Assembly (NCBI GenBank): GCA_002749535.1
Contig: MZZL01000402.1
Span: 62,001-126,000 of the forward strand
DNA: 64,000 bases
Source: Apophysomyces variabilis
Lineage: Eukaryota; Mucoromycota; Mucoromycetes; Mucorales; Mucoraceae
Direction: 5' to 3'
Of the stretch, positions 36,101 to 50,241 are shown in pieces; within the stretch, counting starts at the first letter, position 1, and each line of letters starts with the position of its first letter. The notes under the pieces were generated by a model, which saw only the letters and a program-made list of their open reading frames with translations, did not search any database and was not told the DNA's origin. The translations under genes were made by a program, and so were the position numbers.

Positions 36101-37146
36101 ACCAAAGACAACAACAAAAAAGATAACTCCTCACCGTGGTAATCTACTTCTTGTTTTCTTCTTCTTTGACTGGCCTGGCTGCTAGTATATCTTTTATCTC
36201 TCTCTCTCCTTATTCGCGCACACCCCCTTTCCCTCTTTATCTCTCTCTCTCTTTATTTCTTTAGTTCCTTTTTACTTTACTCTTTACGCCTTTCCGTTCT
36301 CTCTATTCCTTTTCTTCTTTTTTTCTTGTAATGTACTATTCTTTAGCATTCCTTTTTCTTTCTCCTCTTTTACTCGTCGTCGTTGTTGTTACTGTTATTG
36401 ATTTTCCATAGCTATGTTCTCTTTTTTTTTTTTATTTTTGCCCTTCTTCTACTTTGTCCTTCTCATCTTGTATCTTCTACTGAATTAGGAAATTATCCAG
36501 AAAAAAACAATTGTACTACAGAACTCTGCAAAAAGACAGTTTTTTAATTTGGTTGCACTTTCTCACTATTACACAGTGAACTTATTTTAAAAACCAATGC
36601 AAAAAAAACACTTGTCCTACAAGACTTAGTTTGACAATTCCAGAACTCGCATTTAGAGCAAGAACCCTGAAATGGTACTCCCCGACACGCGCCGGTTGCC
36701 CTGTGCATGAACAACGAAATGATTCATCTCTTTTTCTTTTTGGGTCAAACATAAAAAAAAAGGACACACAGAAAGACATGATTTACACAGATATAAATAT
36801 ATAAAACTATGTACAACGAAAAAAACCTGCAAACATAATAAAGCGGAGGGAAATGTATCTTGGGAGAACATTGAAAGGACAAAATGAAAAACTATTTGCT
36901 AAAAGGGAGATGACTAAACAGCTAAGTCAGGTACCTTTCTGTTTCCTTTTTTTTTGTTGTTTTTTTTTTGGGTGAAAGGGGGAAAAAGATGAGCAATATA
37001 AAGATGCCATTACTTCTTTCTTTGTTTTTCTTTGCTTGATTGCCGGTTGCAAATGGCGGGGAATGAGGAAGGGGGAAAGAAGAAGAAGAAAAAAGAAAGA
37101 AAACAATCCTTGGGTGAAGATGAGTATGTTTTGACTATACTCATCG
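36101..37146. other. T-rich convergent intergenic region
   Basis: Lies between the 3' ends of the homeobox gene and the Rua1-type gene. Long pyrimidine tracts (36180-36470) and homopolymer T runs; probably 3' UTRs of both genes. No gene seen. Confidence 0.5.
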
Positions 37147-39149
37147 TCAACGCTTCTTGGGCGTATTTTTTGGTTTATGGTACACGTGGCACTACATAGA
37201 AGTTAAATGCATTAATGTCACCTCGTGCTAATAAGGTTCCTTTGGACCTTTTTCCTATATTTACCTTGTGGGCATGTCTGTACCAAAGGACACTGTTCTT
37301 TCGTTTTACGTGACTAACTGGAACCCATTGGCGACATTGATGGCAAAGCCCCTCTACCAAATCCTGATCTACCCATCGTGTCTCTAATGGTTGCACAAAT
37401 TCTCGTCCAGATACAGATGAAATACCGTGGTAAAATTGTTTGTGGTACCTGTCAATGGCAAAAAATTGATAACGTCAACCTATCATGATTGGGTGCTCGT
37501 TTTTCTTTTTCTTCTGATTACCAATAGGCACTGTTCTTGAGCTGTAGCCATTTCCCCGGCTTGCATGTATCGCATAGACCCTCTTTTGCCTGGCCATTAT
37601 AACGTACCCATTGGGGAGTGTATCTGTCATCGGGGAATCTCAGTTTTTGTTTACGCGGCCTTGCTTCTGGATCCGTTCTCGCTGCTTCCAAATCTCGCGG
37701 ATACATATCTGGAAATTCATGCTCCGCCGCCTCAATCGATTCGTCCTCCTCTGTCTCTGTCCGATTCTTTTTCCGCCTCGGTTTGGCAGGTGATGGTGCA
37801 TCGGGTATTGGATAACCCATAGGAGCTGCAGATGATGGTAGTGGTAATTTTCCCGGTTGGCCATACTGCGGCGGAGGCGGAGGAGGAGGGTTCATGTTAC
37901 TAGATGTTGTCGGATAAGAATATGGATAGTAAGATTCGGACGCATGTTCTCGCTTTTGCCCCGGCATTTCCGATGTACGAGCAAGAGGATGAAGCATTGG
38001 GGTGGCTGGTAAAGTTCGTTCAGACGTTGAATGAGGATGGGGTTGTGGATAGGGTTGTGACATGGGTCCAGACATAGGATAGCGATTTGCTGACGCGTAC
38101 ATTGGGGTTGGTGCAAATGAAGAACTATACATTGTTCGGGTCTCTGGTACAGAGACATTCAGATATTGCTGTGGGAGTCTTGTCGACGTCGGCGGCGGCA
38201 TAAATTCTACCGGGCGGCTGTACCCCGCTGGCTGGACTTCTTGCATCATACCGTCTTGGGTCCAAGTGACTTTAGATCCCAGCAGAGCAGAGCCTGTCTC
38301 AGTCTGATCATAATACATATTGCCTTGGTCCTTAATGAAGGTTGCTTGTGTTAATTCGGGACCAGAAGACGACGTTGGAAAGGTTTGCAACAGATCAGGC
38401 CGATTCAAAAAATCGGCTGGCATGGTACTCCAACTCATATTGACGTCGTATGAATGCCGTCGCATTGCTTCGGATTCGTTTACTAATGCTTCTTCGCCAT
38501 CCCAAGTATTTTTCTCTTGAGTATGTGCAGCAATGGATATGTCGTCTTGCCATTGACTATTGTTACCTAGAAAAGAATTTCATCAATTCAGTCCATGGTA
38601 TGATTTTTCATGCGCATAATTTGGATTTCCCAAATAAATGTTCCCCGACCCCTCCAGAAAAAAGTATCCCTTTTTTTTCTTACCTTTACTCTCCATGTCC
38701 GAGGATGATTTCAGGAACGTAGGCAAACGATTAAAGTTAGCTAGCAACATAGCTGCTTCAATGGAATTGCGTGGCTGGGATAAATGCAGCCCCAATTGCT
38801 CATTATTTAAGCCTAGAGGAAGGCCCAATACTGCCGGACTACTTTTGCGCTTGTCATTGCGAGTTCGCAACAACGCAGGATTTAGAGATTCGGGCACTGT
38901 ATCGGTAGCTTCGGCTTTTAGTGGACTGGATGACAATGCATAAGATTGCATTGGATTGTCTTCCTGAGGTGCAACTTCGTATTCTGGCAGAGTTGCAAGC
39001 ATAGTAGGCATATTTGCGGGTGACATTAAAGGTGTTTCGCATTTTCTCTTCCTGAAATCCGGGGAAGGTGACAAATCAAGGCGCTCAACGTTTGCATAAT
39101 GGAGTACTTGGGACTCTTCGGGGCGCGAGATGTAACCTTGAATATCCAT
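37147..39149 (-). CDS. Transcription regulator with Rua1-type C-terminal zinc domain
   Basis: Four exons (38684-39149, 37522-38566, 37265-37448, 37147-37191) give 579 aa. The last 140 residues match the fungal Rua1 C-terminal domain: TPQWVRYNGQAKEGLCDTCK, WLQLKNSAYWYHKQFYHGIS, the WVDQDLVEGLCHQC block and WYRHAHKCH, with cysteine and histidine pairs fit to bind zinc. The preceding 400 residues are low complexity: Ser/Pro/Gln-rich with a poly-proline run and a basic KPRRKKNR nuclear-localisation-like motif, a typical activation or linker region. Rua1 in Ustilago controls a glycolipid gene cluster; targets here are unknown. The domain is continuous only across three spliced exons, which supports the model. 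Confidence 0.87.
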
Positions 39150-41154
39150 ATCAAACCGATTTAGTCAATATAAATATAAATGAAAGAAATAAACTAATTT
39201 GTTATAATGACTCCCAAAGGGAAGATAATAGTTAAAGCAATAAGGAAAAAGAGGAAAAAAGAAGAGAGATGGGCAACCAGTAAGCGTCGAAGGATTCACA
39301 CATCATTGGCTCAAAGAGAGAGCCGTGACTGTTGTGAAAAAAAGAGATGAAATGCTGGATGGGTTCGGCTGGACAAACGGGTCGTGTTTCAAAAGCGAGC
39401 ATCATCCAGATTATGGGTTAGGTTTCGCTTTAGTAGTAACTCCTTTTGAAATGGCTACTAAGTTATTGAAAGACAAAACTATCGTATCACTTACGTAGAC
39501 CTTCGTAATCTCTCACACTTTCCCATCCAACCCCCAAACATACACACACACTTCCCTCTGTTATCCGGACAAGTAACATGTATAATCTCCCCCTTTTCGG
39601 CTTATGATTGGGTTGATTTTGACTCTTGGCACAAAAGTGAGTTTACTGATTTAAAGTTGGATGGGAAGCATCCCATAAAATCTCACTTATGCGGCCAATG
39701 CTCTTTTTTAGTCACTTTTCTTTATCAATGACACGCCACACATTAGGGCTGCTCAACTCGCTTATAAACAAAAAATGGGAATTGTATAAAATTATATCAA
39801 TTTACTTCGTTTCTTTTTTTTATTTTTTTATCTAAGTTTTTACTATTCTACCATGGACATTTACCTATTGAAGTTAAAAACTTTGATCAGCTCGTGCCTT
39901 CATATTAAGCATAAAAAGTTTAAAGAGGAAAGCATGCTGGCTCAGCGATCTTGGTGATAAAAAAGTAACCATCATTACGATCAGGTAGCGATTGTTTAAT
40001 CCTTGCCAGCATCTTCCTCCATAAAGGAAAAAAAAATATTTACCTACCTTATTCTAACGCTTAGAAACGAAAGGAATTCGAAGCGAGCAGTTTCCACAAT
40101 AGGTTTGCTATCTGCAAAAGAAAAGTTCGATAATAAGTAAACTTCCTTCTTATGACGCGTCAAACAAGAACGAAAAGGGGAAAGATAGGGTTTTCATCAG
40201 TAAAGGTTTTGTTTCATAGAAGCAACTTCCGCTTAATGCACCGGCGAAAGTGCGCGGTAAGAAGCCATCAAACGCAAATTACAAGCATCATTTTGTCAAG
40301 GGTAGAAAGTAAAATGATAATTCAATCGAAAAGTATGCTTACCAAAGTGGAAAAAGAAGGCTGCCGTACGAAGGAAGTAAAAGACGCGCTTTTATTTATT
40401 TTCAGATCCAAAAAATTTTTACAGTATGCTTCGGAGATCAAAGTATGTGACCGCCAATATTCCATAACCGAATTCCGCAAGACGCTTTTGTTCCTATCGC
40501 TAACCGTCTTCTGTGCTCTTTTCTCGCCAGGAGGCTTGGTTGGTTTTGGAAGCTCTGGGACAAGATACATTGCTTTTAGAACTCTGAATATAAGTTAAAA
40601 GTGTGGCCCCCCCCTACAAAAACCTGTAGCTACTTGGCTGATTCAGATTGGAGACCCAGTTTGGCAAAGATGTCCGTCTTGTTCAAAGCACACTCACACA
40701 CTACTAGCTTTTCAAGTCTAGATTTCCATTAGTCACTTTATCGATTCTTTGATTTTCTTAAAATGAATCATTGGGTTCCTTGTCCACATCGGAAAATAAA
40801 CATGACAAGCAAAGAGTATGCGTAATTAGGAGCGTAATATGGGATGCCACGTTCCCTATGCGCTTCTCTGATCCTCTGATTATCCCAGATTGTCGTCTAT
40901 CTAGAGTAGTTATGAGCCATGTCTCCGTCAGGCGTGATCAGGCTGGCCCCGTTGGAGAATCTGTTTAACTGAAGTTCATGGATGAGTGGAAATAACACCG
41001 TTGCTGATATAGGGAGGAAAGGGGTTGCAGCATACGGATCGTATTAGAGAGCGCGGTTGCGTTAAATATTTGTTTTGGTTAGATTTTCCTTAAGAAGCAT
41101 GCAAATCGCAACTACCATTAACCCCATTTTCTAACATATCTTTTTCTTTAAAAT
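39150..41154. other. 2 kb divergent intergenic region
   Basis: Contains promoters of the Rua1-type gene (-) and the BET gene (+). AT-rich, with a C-run at about 40607-40614. A plus-strand frame at 40152-40598 has no domain. Nothing else seen. Confidence 0.5.
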
Positions 41155-43034
41155 ATGGATGAAATGCGCAACGAGACAATTTCTATAACTGAGGATGCAA
41201 CGTCGCACAGGCCCTGCGATGAAACCCAGGTTGGGAAACTTGGCTATCTTTAGTCATTGCGTCTCTCACATTCAGTATACATCCAGTCAAACACAATGTC
41301 ACTCTCACCGGACAAGGAACTAACAAAGATTACGCGGGATCAGACTAAATACTGTCTCGCCATCATGCGTAATCTGAAGAAACACAGAGATGCTGCTCCG
41401 TTTCGACAGCCAGTGGATTATATCAAGTCCAACGTGCCTGACTACCCGAAAATAATCAAGCAGCCCATGGATCTTGATACTGTGGATTCTAAATTGAGTA
41501 GTGGTGCCTATAGAACAGTGGATGAAATGGTGGCGGATGTCCGACTTGTCTTTAGTAATTGCTATAAGTTTAACGGGCCTGAAGCTACGATCTCCATGCT
41601 ATGTCAAAACGTTGAATTTGCATTCGAAAAGAGTTTGAAACAGATGCCACCATCAGAAGAGGTAATATATCCTACATGTTTATATGGCGGAGGGGAGAAG
41701 GTGTAGAGAAAAGACCAGTATGCATGAATATCCTGATCGGCAGGTCCCGCGCGTAGCTTCAGATGGTCAACTCACAAACACATCGAATCCCATACCGTTG
41801 ATGTCTCGACCTAAGCGCGATGTTCAAGCTCCGCGCTCGAAGGGCCAGCTTGCCCCAGGAGCCACACAGCGTGCGATAAAGAAAAATGATAGTCAGATGA
41901 AGTTTTGCATGCAGACATTACGTGAATTGAAAAGGGCCAAGTATCGAGACATCAATTACCCATTTCTTGCTCCTGTTGATATCGTCGCCCTTAATATCCC
42001 TGACTATCCTTCCATTGTCAAACACCCGATGGATTTATCGACTATAGAAGCTAAATTAGTCGATGGTTCCTATGAGTCGTCCGAAAGCTTTGAGGCAGAC
42101 ATACGCTTAATGTTCAACAATTGCTATTTGTATAATCCGTCTACAACACCCGTTCACAAGATGGGGAAAGAGCTAGAAAAGGTCTTTGACGAGAAATGGA
42201 AGCAGAGATCTGCATTACCCAAACCAGCTCAACAACAGCCCCCGCATGGAAAAGGTACAAGACCTAGACTGGTTTGGTTTGATCTCTTTTCAAACAAAGC
42301 TAAAGCTAGTATGCAGATCGCGATGCTATTGCACGTTTGGAACGGGATTTGGTTCATCTTTCACAAAAGGTAGCTCATATTAAATCGGGTAAGAAGGGAG
42401 AAAAACGAACGGCGAAACAACCCCGGACTGTCAGCTCCACTTCCTCAACCGGAAGTAAAACTGCTCAAAAAAATAAACGTCGACGGACTAGTAGCGCAGC
42501 CAAGCTATCAGAAGATTTGCCAGATTTTTCCTTCGAACAAAAAAAGGAACTAAGTGAAAAAATCAACAACTTATCTAGCAGTCGAATGAATACCGTGTTG
42601 CAAATCATTCAGAGCTCAATGCCTAATTTGGATAAGGTAAAGCGTTTTCTTGTGCACTATGGTATATCCAGGCTTACGGTTCGTCAGCAGGATCAAGATG
42701 AAATTGAGCTGGATATAGATTCGTTGGATCGTGCAACTCTTCATCGACTACATGATTTTGTCACAAAGAGCAACTCAGTATCCCCAAAGACGAAACAAAC
42801 TACTAAGCGACCGAGGCAAAGACAGCATAGTGCATCTTCTAACCAAGAAGTTCGTACCGTTCATAGTTCACTTGAATATGAAGACAATGGTAAGCCATTT
42901 CTATGTGATCATTACACTATCCGCTCATTTCGCTTTAATCTTCTACAGACAGCGATTCATCGAGCGGCAACAATTCCGATACCGATTCGGGTTCAGGGTC
43001 GAATGATTCGGAAACCAGCGACTCCGATACGTAG
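41155..43034 (+). CDS. BDF1: BET family double-bromodomain protein (Bdf1-like)
   Basis: Exons 41155-41229, 41287-41661, 41744-42254, 42317-42636, 42691-42889 and 42949-43034 give 521 aa. Bromodomain 1 (about residues 36-143) has YPKIIKQPMDLDTV and acetyl-lysine pocket Asn in NCYKFN; bromodomain 2 (about 200-310) has YPSIVKHPMDLSTI and NCYLYN. A coiled stretch, a basic KKNKRRR segment and the extraterminal NET domain (DFSFEQKKELSEKI...EIELDIDSLD) follow, then a Ser/Asp-rich acidic tail. BET proteins read acetylated histone H4 and support TFIID-dependent transcription. The 54-nt segment 42637-42690 has GT-AG ends and no stop; removing it restores the normal NET core, so I treat it as an intron. 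The first exon is the least certain. Confidence 0.92.
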
Positions 43035-43862
43035 AATAAATCTAGCAAAGTAAAAACACGCCATGACTCTCACACCAAGGCCCTCTTCGTATGAAATCCT
43101 GTGTCTAGTTTGCCGACAGGAAATAAAACCATACACTAGTAGCTACGTTGCACATTTTTTTCAACCGCTTCTTAGCTATTGATTATCAAGGTTCACTTTC
43201 TTTGCAAAAGAAAATGGACGTGTCAAATCAGTTGCAAACATAAGCATAAACAAATGTTCATTAACGCAAACGATGAGCAGAAACGAAAAAGAGACAGCAA
43301 CATGTGGGATTTCCTTCAGTGAGACCTCTGTCAAGCAGCCCGGTTACCCGCCGATCAAAGAAGCAGATAAATCAATACGAGTGAATCCCTAAATACAGTC
43401 TACTCCATGTGCGTTTCTTTTATATCCAACCATGATGATAACCTACGATGAGATGTTCAAACCACGGTGAGCAAAGCGAGGTCAAACCACATAACACTAA
43501 GCAGCCCAGTGATGACTCGTGTTTTCTTTTTCTTTTTGTCTGATGTGACCATGGTGAAACGATGCTTCGCCGTTTCAACTTTATTTAGGCATGCCCGTGA
43601 GGGCACATCATGGTGTAACCAACACATTCACCTGAAAAGAAACAAGGCACGCCTGACTTGCCTGTGACAATTCCTATCATCCGTCAATCGTTCTTCTTTG
43701 TTGCTTTATTGTTTAGGTTTTTGATCATTATATTCTCTAGACATTTTTAAGTAGGAAGCATTCTTTCATGACCGAGAGTAAGCGAAGAAGTACATAAAAG
43801 GACGTTTAAATATGCCAATGCTAGGAATTTTTTGCTATTTTTGCTTTTCATGTGCGCATGCA
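43035..43862. other. Convergent intergenic region, BET to EB1
   Basis: 3' flanks of two convergent genes. AT-rich, with no frame, repeat or RNA gene that I can support. Confidence 0.5.
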
Positions 43863-45170
43863 TTAAAAGGTTTCATCATCATACTCTTCAGCGGCTACTT
43901 CTTCACCCTCTGGAGGGACTTCAAATCCATCCTAAGCAAAGAAAAGAAAATGTGGATATATGAATATACGTCGGTGGGTGGACTTCGATCTCTCACTACC
44001 AAGAGAACAAAAAGAAGAAGAATACTATACCTCTGTACTGTACAAAATGGTTTGAATCTCCTTGAGTACCGGTACTTCTATGTTTTCGTGCTCCTGCTCC
44101 AATGCTTCGATTTGTTCCTGAACGATGATCTCGATGTCCCTCAACTTGCCAAAATAGAAATCTCTTTCCTTCTCGAGTCCGTCCACGGTCATTTTAAGTT
44201 CCGAGATCTGTTTGTTCAGTTGGATAATCATGGATGCTGAGTGGTTATCCACCGTATTCGCATTGGCACTACTGGATGACACGCGGCCAGACGTGTTTCG
44301 ACTGGCACTGCGCGCTAAAAACAAGAAAGAGACAGGACAAACAGAAGAAAACAAAGCGGGAAAAAAATGGGTCAATCTGCCCCGTGTCCCTGGAACTCCT
44401 TGTATTTCTATGTCCCTTACCTGCACCACCTGCTGCTGCCGACGCCGCCGGTCTGCGTGCCGTAGGCGTCCCACCCGATCGTGGAACAGCACCACCTTTG
44501 GTGGTTCCTCCTCCTCCTCCACCTTTACGTCGGCCAGCGGCATCATAATGTCCTCCCGGGTAATTTTGATCCCAGAACCGCTTAAGCCATTGAATGAATT
44601 CCAGGTTGTCCTGGAACTTGCACTTCATCAAACGATCGACAGGAGCAATCTAGTAAAAGCAAAAAGAGAGTGGCTGTTGAGCCAAATGGGAACGTTTCGT
44701 GTGATCCGTATGGTGTTTTGCTTTTTACCTTGTCGATTCTATCGAAGATAAATTTTATAAATCGAACAGTATGAAGAAATAACTTACTTATGCTTATCAA
44801 ATGTATGTTGTAGAATTTTGTAATTGCTAACATATTCATATTCGTGCTTGGTATCGAATTTAACTTTGTTCATTTGGACGTCTCCTATGCAAAGAGAAGA
44901 TACCGTTATAAGTAGTAAGAGAAGTATTTGTTTTGCGAATGCTTACGGTAGATGGAATCCATCACTTGACAATAGGCAGCACCTACCCAACTTTGTTGTT
45001 AAAAAAAGACGTCCATCTGTTACGGTTCGTTTTCTTTTGGAGCTCTGCCACGTAAAAACGTGTCAATCGACTTTTTAAGACTCACCGGTTCCGGCCTGTT
45101 CAATTTTGGTATAATTCAACTGTAAGAGATCATTGATCCAAGCTAGCAATTCTGTTCTGGATTCTCCCAT
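43863..45170 (-). CDS. EB1: EB1 family microtubule plus-end tracking protein (Bim1/Mal3)
   Basis: Seven exons (45086-45170, 44947-44982, 44788-44884, 44729-44738, 44421-44649, 44031-44314, 43863-43931) give 269 aa, the usual EB1 size. The N-terminal calponin-homology domain reads [73 protein letters not shown] Gly/Ala/Ser-rich linker leads to the coiled-coil EBH domain ([26 protein letters not shown]) and an acidic tail with EEY near the end, the motif CAP-Gly proteins bind. Exon 4 is just 10 nt; it supplies KIDK, which is needed to keep phase and match the conserved domain. EB1 tracks growing microtubule ends. Confidence 0.94.
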
Positions 45171-45873
45171 GGTGAGTTTAAAGGGTATGATTTAGAGAGC
45201 GATGACTTGAGGCGTGTTGCAGAACGACGCTTTATATAAGACGGAAGGTTCCTGATGACATCAAATTATTTTGGGAGCCGCTGCATTGGAGCGGTGTTTG
45301 AGCTAGAGAGCAGCTGCATCGCCTGGTTTGGCTAGGAGCATGTGCTGCTATCCAGGCCCAATGTGAGTGAAAAAAAAAGTAATACCAGTAACTATAGGTT
45401 ATACAATCACCGGTTGTCTTTCGGTTATTACTACCAACCTTATCTTTTCCCATTTGTACATCAGTGTTATTGCGCTTTCTAGGGAAAAGCATCTGTAGCT
45501 TACTTATATGCCCTAAGCAGCTTGTCCTCTCTAAGAAGGGGGGCTATATTATGCTGTGTGTTGCCAACCTGAACAGGGTAAGCAAAAGTGTGGACTATTT
45601 TAATGCAATCCTATTGGCCAATTCGTGCTACATAGCGCGCGGCATGCCTTTAATCTGACAATTGGCTTTTCGAAGAGCGAAACTAAGTTTACCAGTTTTG
45701 AGACTATAGTTCCTTTGCCATTAATAGACGTCAGATAGTAGGCATAGCTTTCACAAACATAATAAACCGGTCGCTTCTCTTGATATGTTCTCATGTTGAT
45801 AGCATATAATACCTACTTACATACGGGTTGTGTTGCTCTGATTTTTATTAAGATTAAGTTAGGTGCATTTACA
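45171..45873. other. Intergenic region, EB1 promoter / GCN5 3' end
   Basis: Both genes are on the minus strand; this stretch holds the EB1 promoter and GCN5 3' flank. A GC-richer block (45270-45360) stands out from the AT-rich surroundings, but I see no gene or repeat in it. Confidence 0.5.
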
Positions 45874-48385
<2,512 letters not shown>

Positions 48386-50241
48386 GGTTATTTCGACTGT
48401 GCAAGTAACGCTCACGGATTTCTTCTCCACAACAGAGGTTTCCCCGACTTTCAGCCAATAAAAAATTTCGACTGCAATTAGGATAGGGACACGACACTGT
48501 CGATATCGGAAGATCACTATGGCCCTTTTTTGCAATGTAATTTCCGCCACGTATAGAATACTTTGCGCTGACGGGAAATAAATTTGGCGCTGACATAGGG
48601 CCGTAGCAGAGTGTTCGAAGTCCAAAACAAAACGAGCTATTCTTTTACTGCACATAATCCAAAGCTGACTAAGATCCAAGATAAGGATAACAATGAGCTA
48701 GCATGCTTTTGCTACTTTACGACAATGTTCATGCAAAAAATGGAAAATAGAATACAACGAGGAGAGTCGATGGGATTCATCCATCTTATTGTATCCTCGC
48801 AATCTACACTGGCTGAGGGAAGGCCCGTTAAGGACGATACATAAACTGGTCGATGATGACTTACTACATTAAATATGAATAGATAATGAACGAAAAAGAC
48901 GTTAGCTTCCGATTATTGATCACTGATCAGAAATATGGGTCGGTTTATACGTGTAACACTTGCCAATTCAATCATACAATCATTCCATGGATAGCTAGTA
49001 TCATGATTGGACCATGGCTCTGCTTCTTCATACTATGCTTTCAGTCCCTTTTAGATTCTTTAGATCAGCATGTTTTATGACATTAAATGGCAACAAATTT
49101 TCCTATTTCCGCGATTGGCCCCAACAAAAAAACGTCGTGCCATGATGCCTCCCTCCATTGATAAGACCGACGTGTTATCCTCATTCATGCTATTCTTTCG
49201 GGTTTATCTCTTACTGCGTCTTGCATTGCTCGATCTACTGATATGTCCATCACTCCAACGTATGTCTAAAGTACCTTGTCAGTCAAAGCGCACAGACATG
49301 AGAAGATTTATTTAATTGCATGATTCCAGTATGGTAGATCAATCTTTCAAACATGAAATGATAGGAATATGGAATGGCATGCTGGACTCTCAACACAAGG
49401 TAATTTTCCTGTTACTATAACAATTCTCATTTATTAACACTATCTCTTCGAAGAAATGCACACAGCCTTGAATAAAAGGTATGTACAAGACTTCTTTCAA
49501 GAGAAGCATTGGATGAAACTAGGTACAACAGCATTGGACGTAGCCTTTATTATGCAGGCATTTAACCTCATAACACGATAGGTCTTGAACAACATGCTTG
49601 AGACACCTGTCAATGCATACTTTCTTCTGGTCAATTGCAGCAAGTATCCGTCTCTGAAAGCAAGGGCAACATATGCTTTCGGACATTTATGACAACTTGA
49701 AACATCGGGTGCCTTCGATGAAATCCAACAAAGCGGTGATACAACAAACCAGACAAAATGCTAACTTTGGTCCTTTTTATAGTCTCAAGATGCAGGCAAG
49801 CAAAACATTCCCTATTGCGTGGGTCGCTGCAGTTACGATGACAACAGAGATCTCACTGGAATTAATGTTTTTGGCCATGTTTCCTTTTCACTAGCTCCGG
49901 ATCAATGGCTCAGCTCACCTTTCGCTTCTTCGAAGTGTGCGACAAGAGAATTTAGCATTAGAAGAAGCAGAATAGTAATAGTCGCCTTAGGTTAATTTGT
50001 TCTTTGCGTGACCGTCCATTGTGGTACAATATTATGAGATGATTATGATAATACTCCTCTTCGTTTCTCCAACTTGGATGTCTTGCCCGCCCGCTGCCCA
50101 TTCCTTGGTCAGCGCGTTGTGCACGCAAGCAAATCAATCAAAAGCAAGCTGGAAAAACTCCAAATTCTGACGTATACAGCAGTCACATATCCTATAAAAA
50201 GAATTTCTTTGCCCAGATTCCGCTTTTTGTTCAGCTTGAAA
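48386..50241. other. Divergent intergenic region with repeat copy 1
   Basis: GCN5 (-) and BBP (+) point away from each other. The middle (about 48940-49870) is a diverged copy of a repeat also found inverted near 57-58 kb; see the repeat entries. The rest is AT-rich with no supported gene. Confidence 0.5.
48940..49870 (+). repeat. Unidentified intron-bearing repeat, copy 1
   Basis: Shares many blocks with the reverse complement of 57050-58080. Examples: TTGCAGCAAGTATCCGTCTC at 49635-49654, the block ACAACAAACCAGACAAAATG at 49741-49760 and AGGCAAGCAAAACATTC near 49795. Overall identity looks moderate with small gaps. Intron-like pieces (a GTAATT donor, an AACACTAT..CTTC..AG acceptor, a TTTTATAG acceptor) are present in both copies. 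Frames are broken, so this copy looks degenerate. I recognise no transposase or reverse transcriptase. Confidence 0.7.

Noticed and set aside
40152..40598. 148-codon plus-strand frame between the Rua1-type and BET genes
   Set aside because: Very Lys/Arg/Ser-rich, no domain, no promoter or splice pattern, and a competing frame on the other strand.
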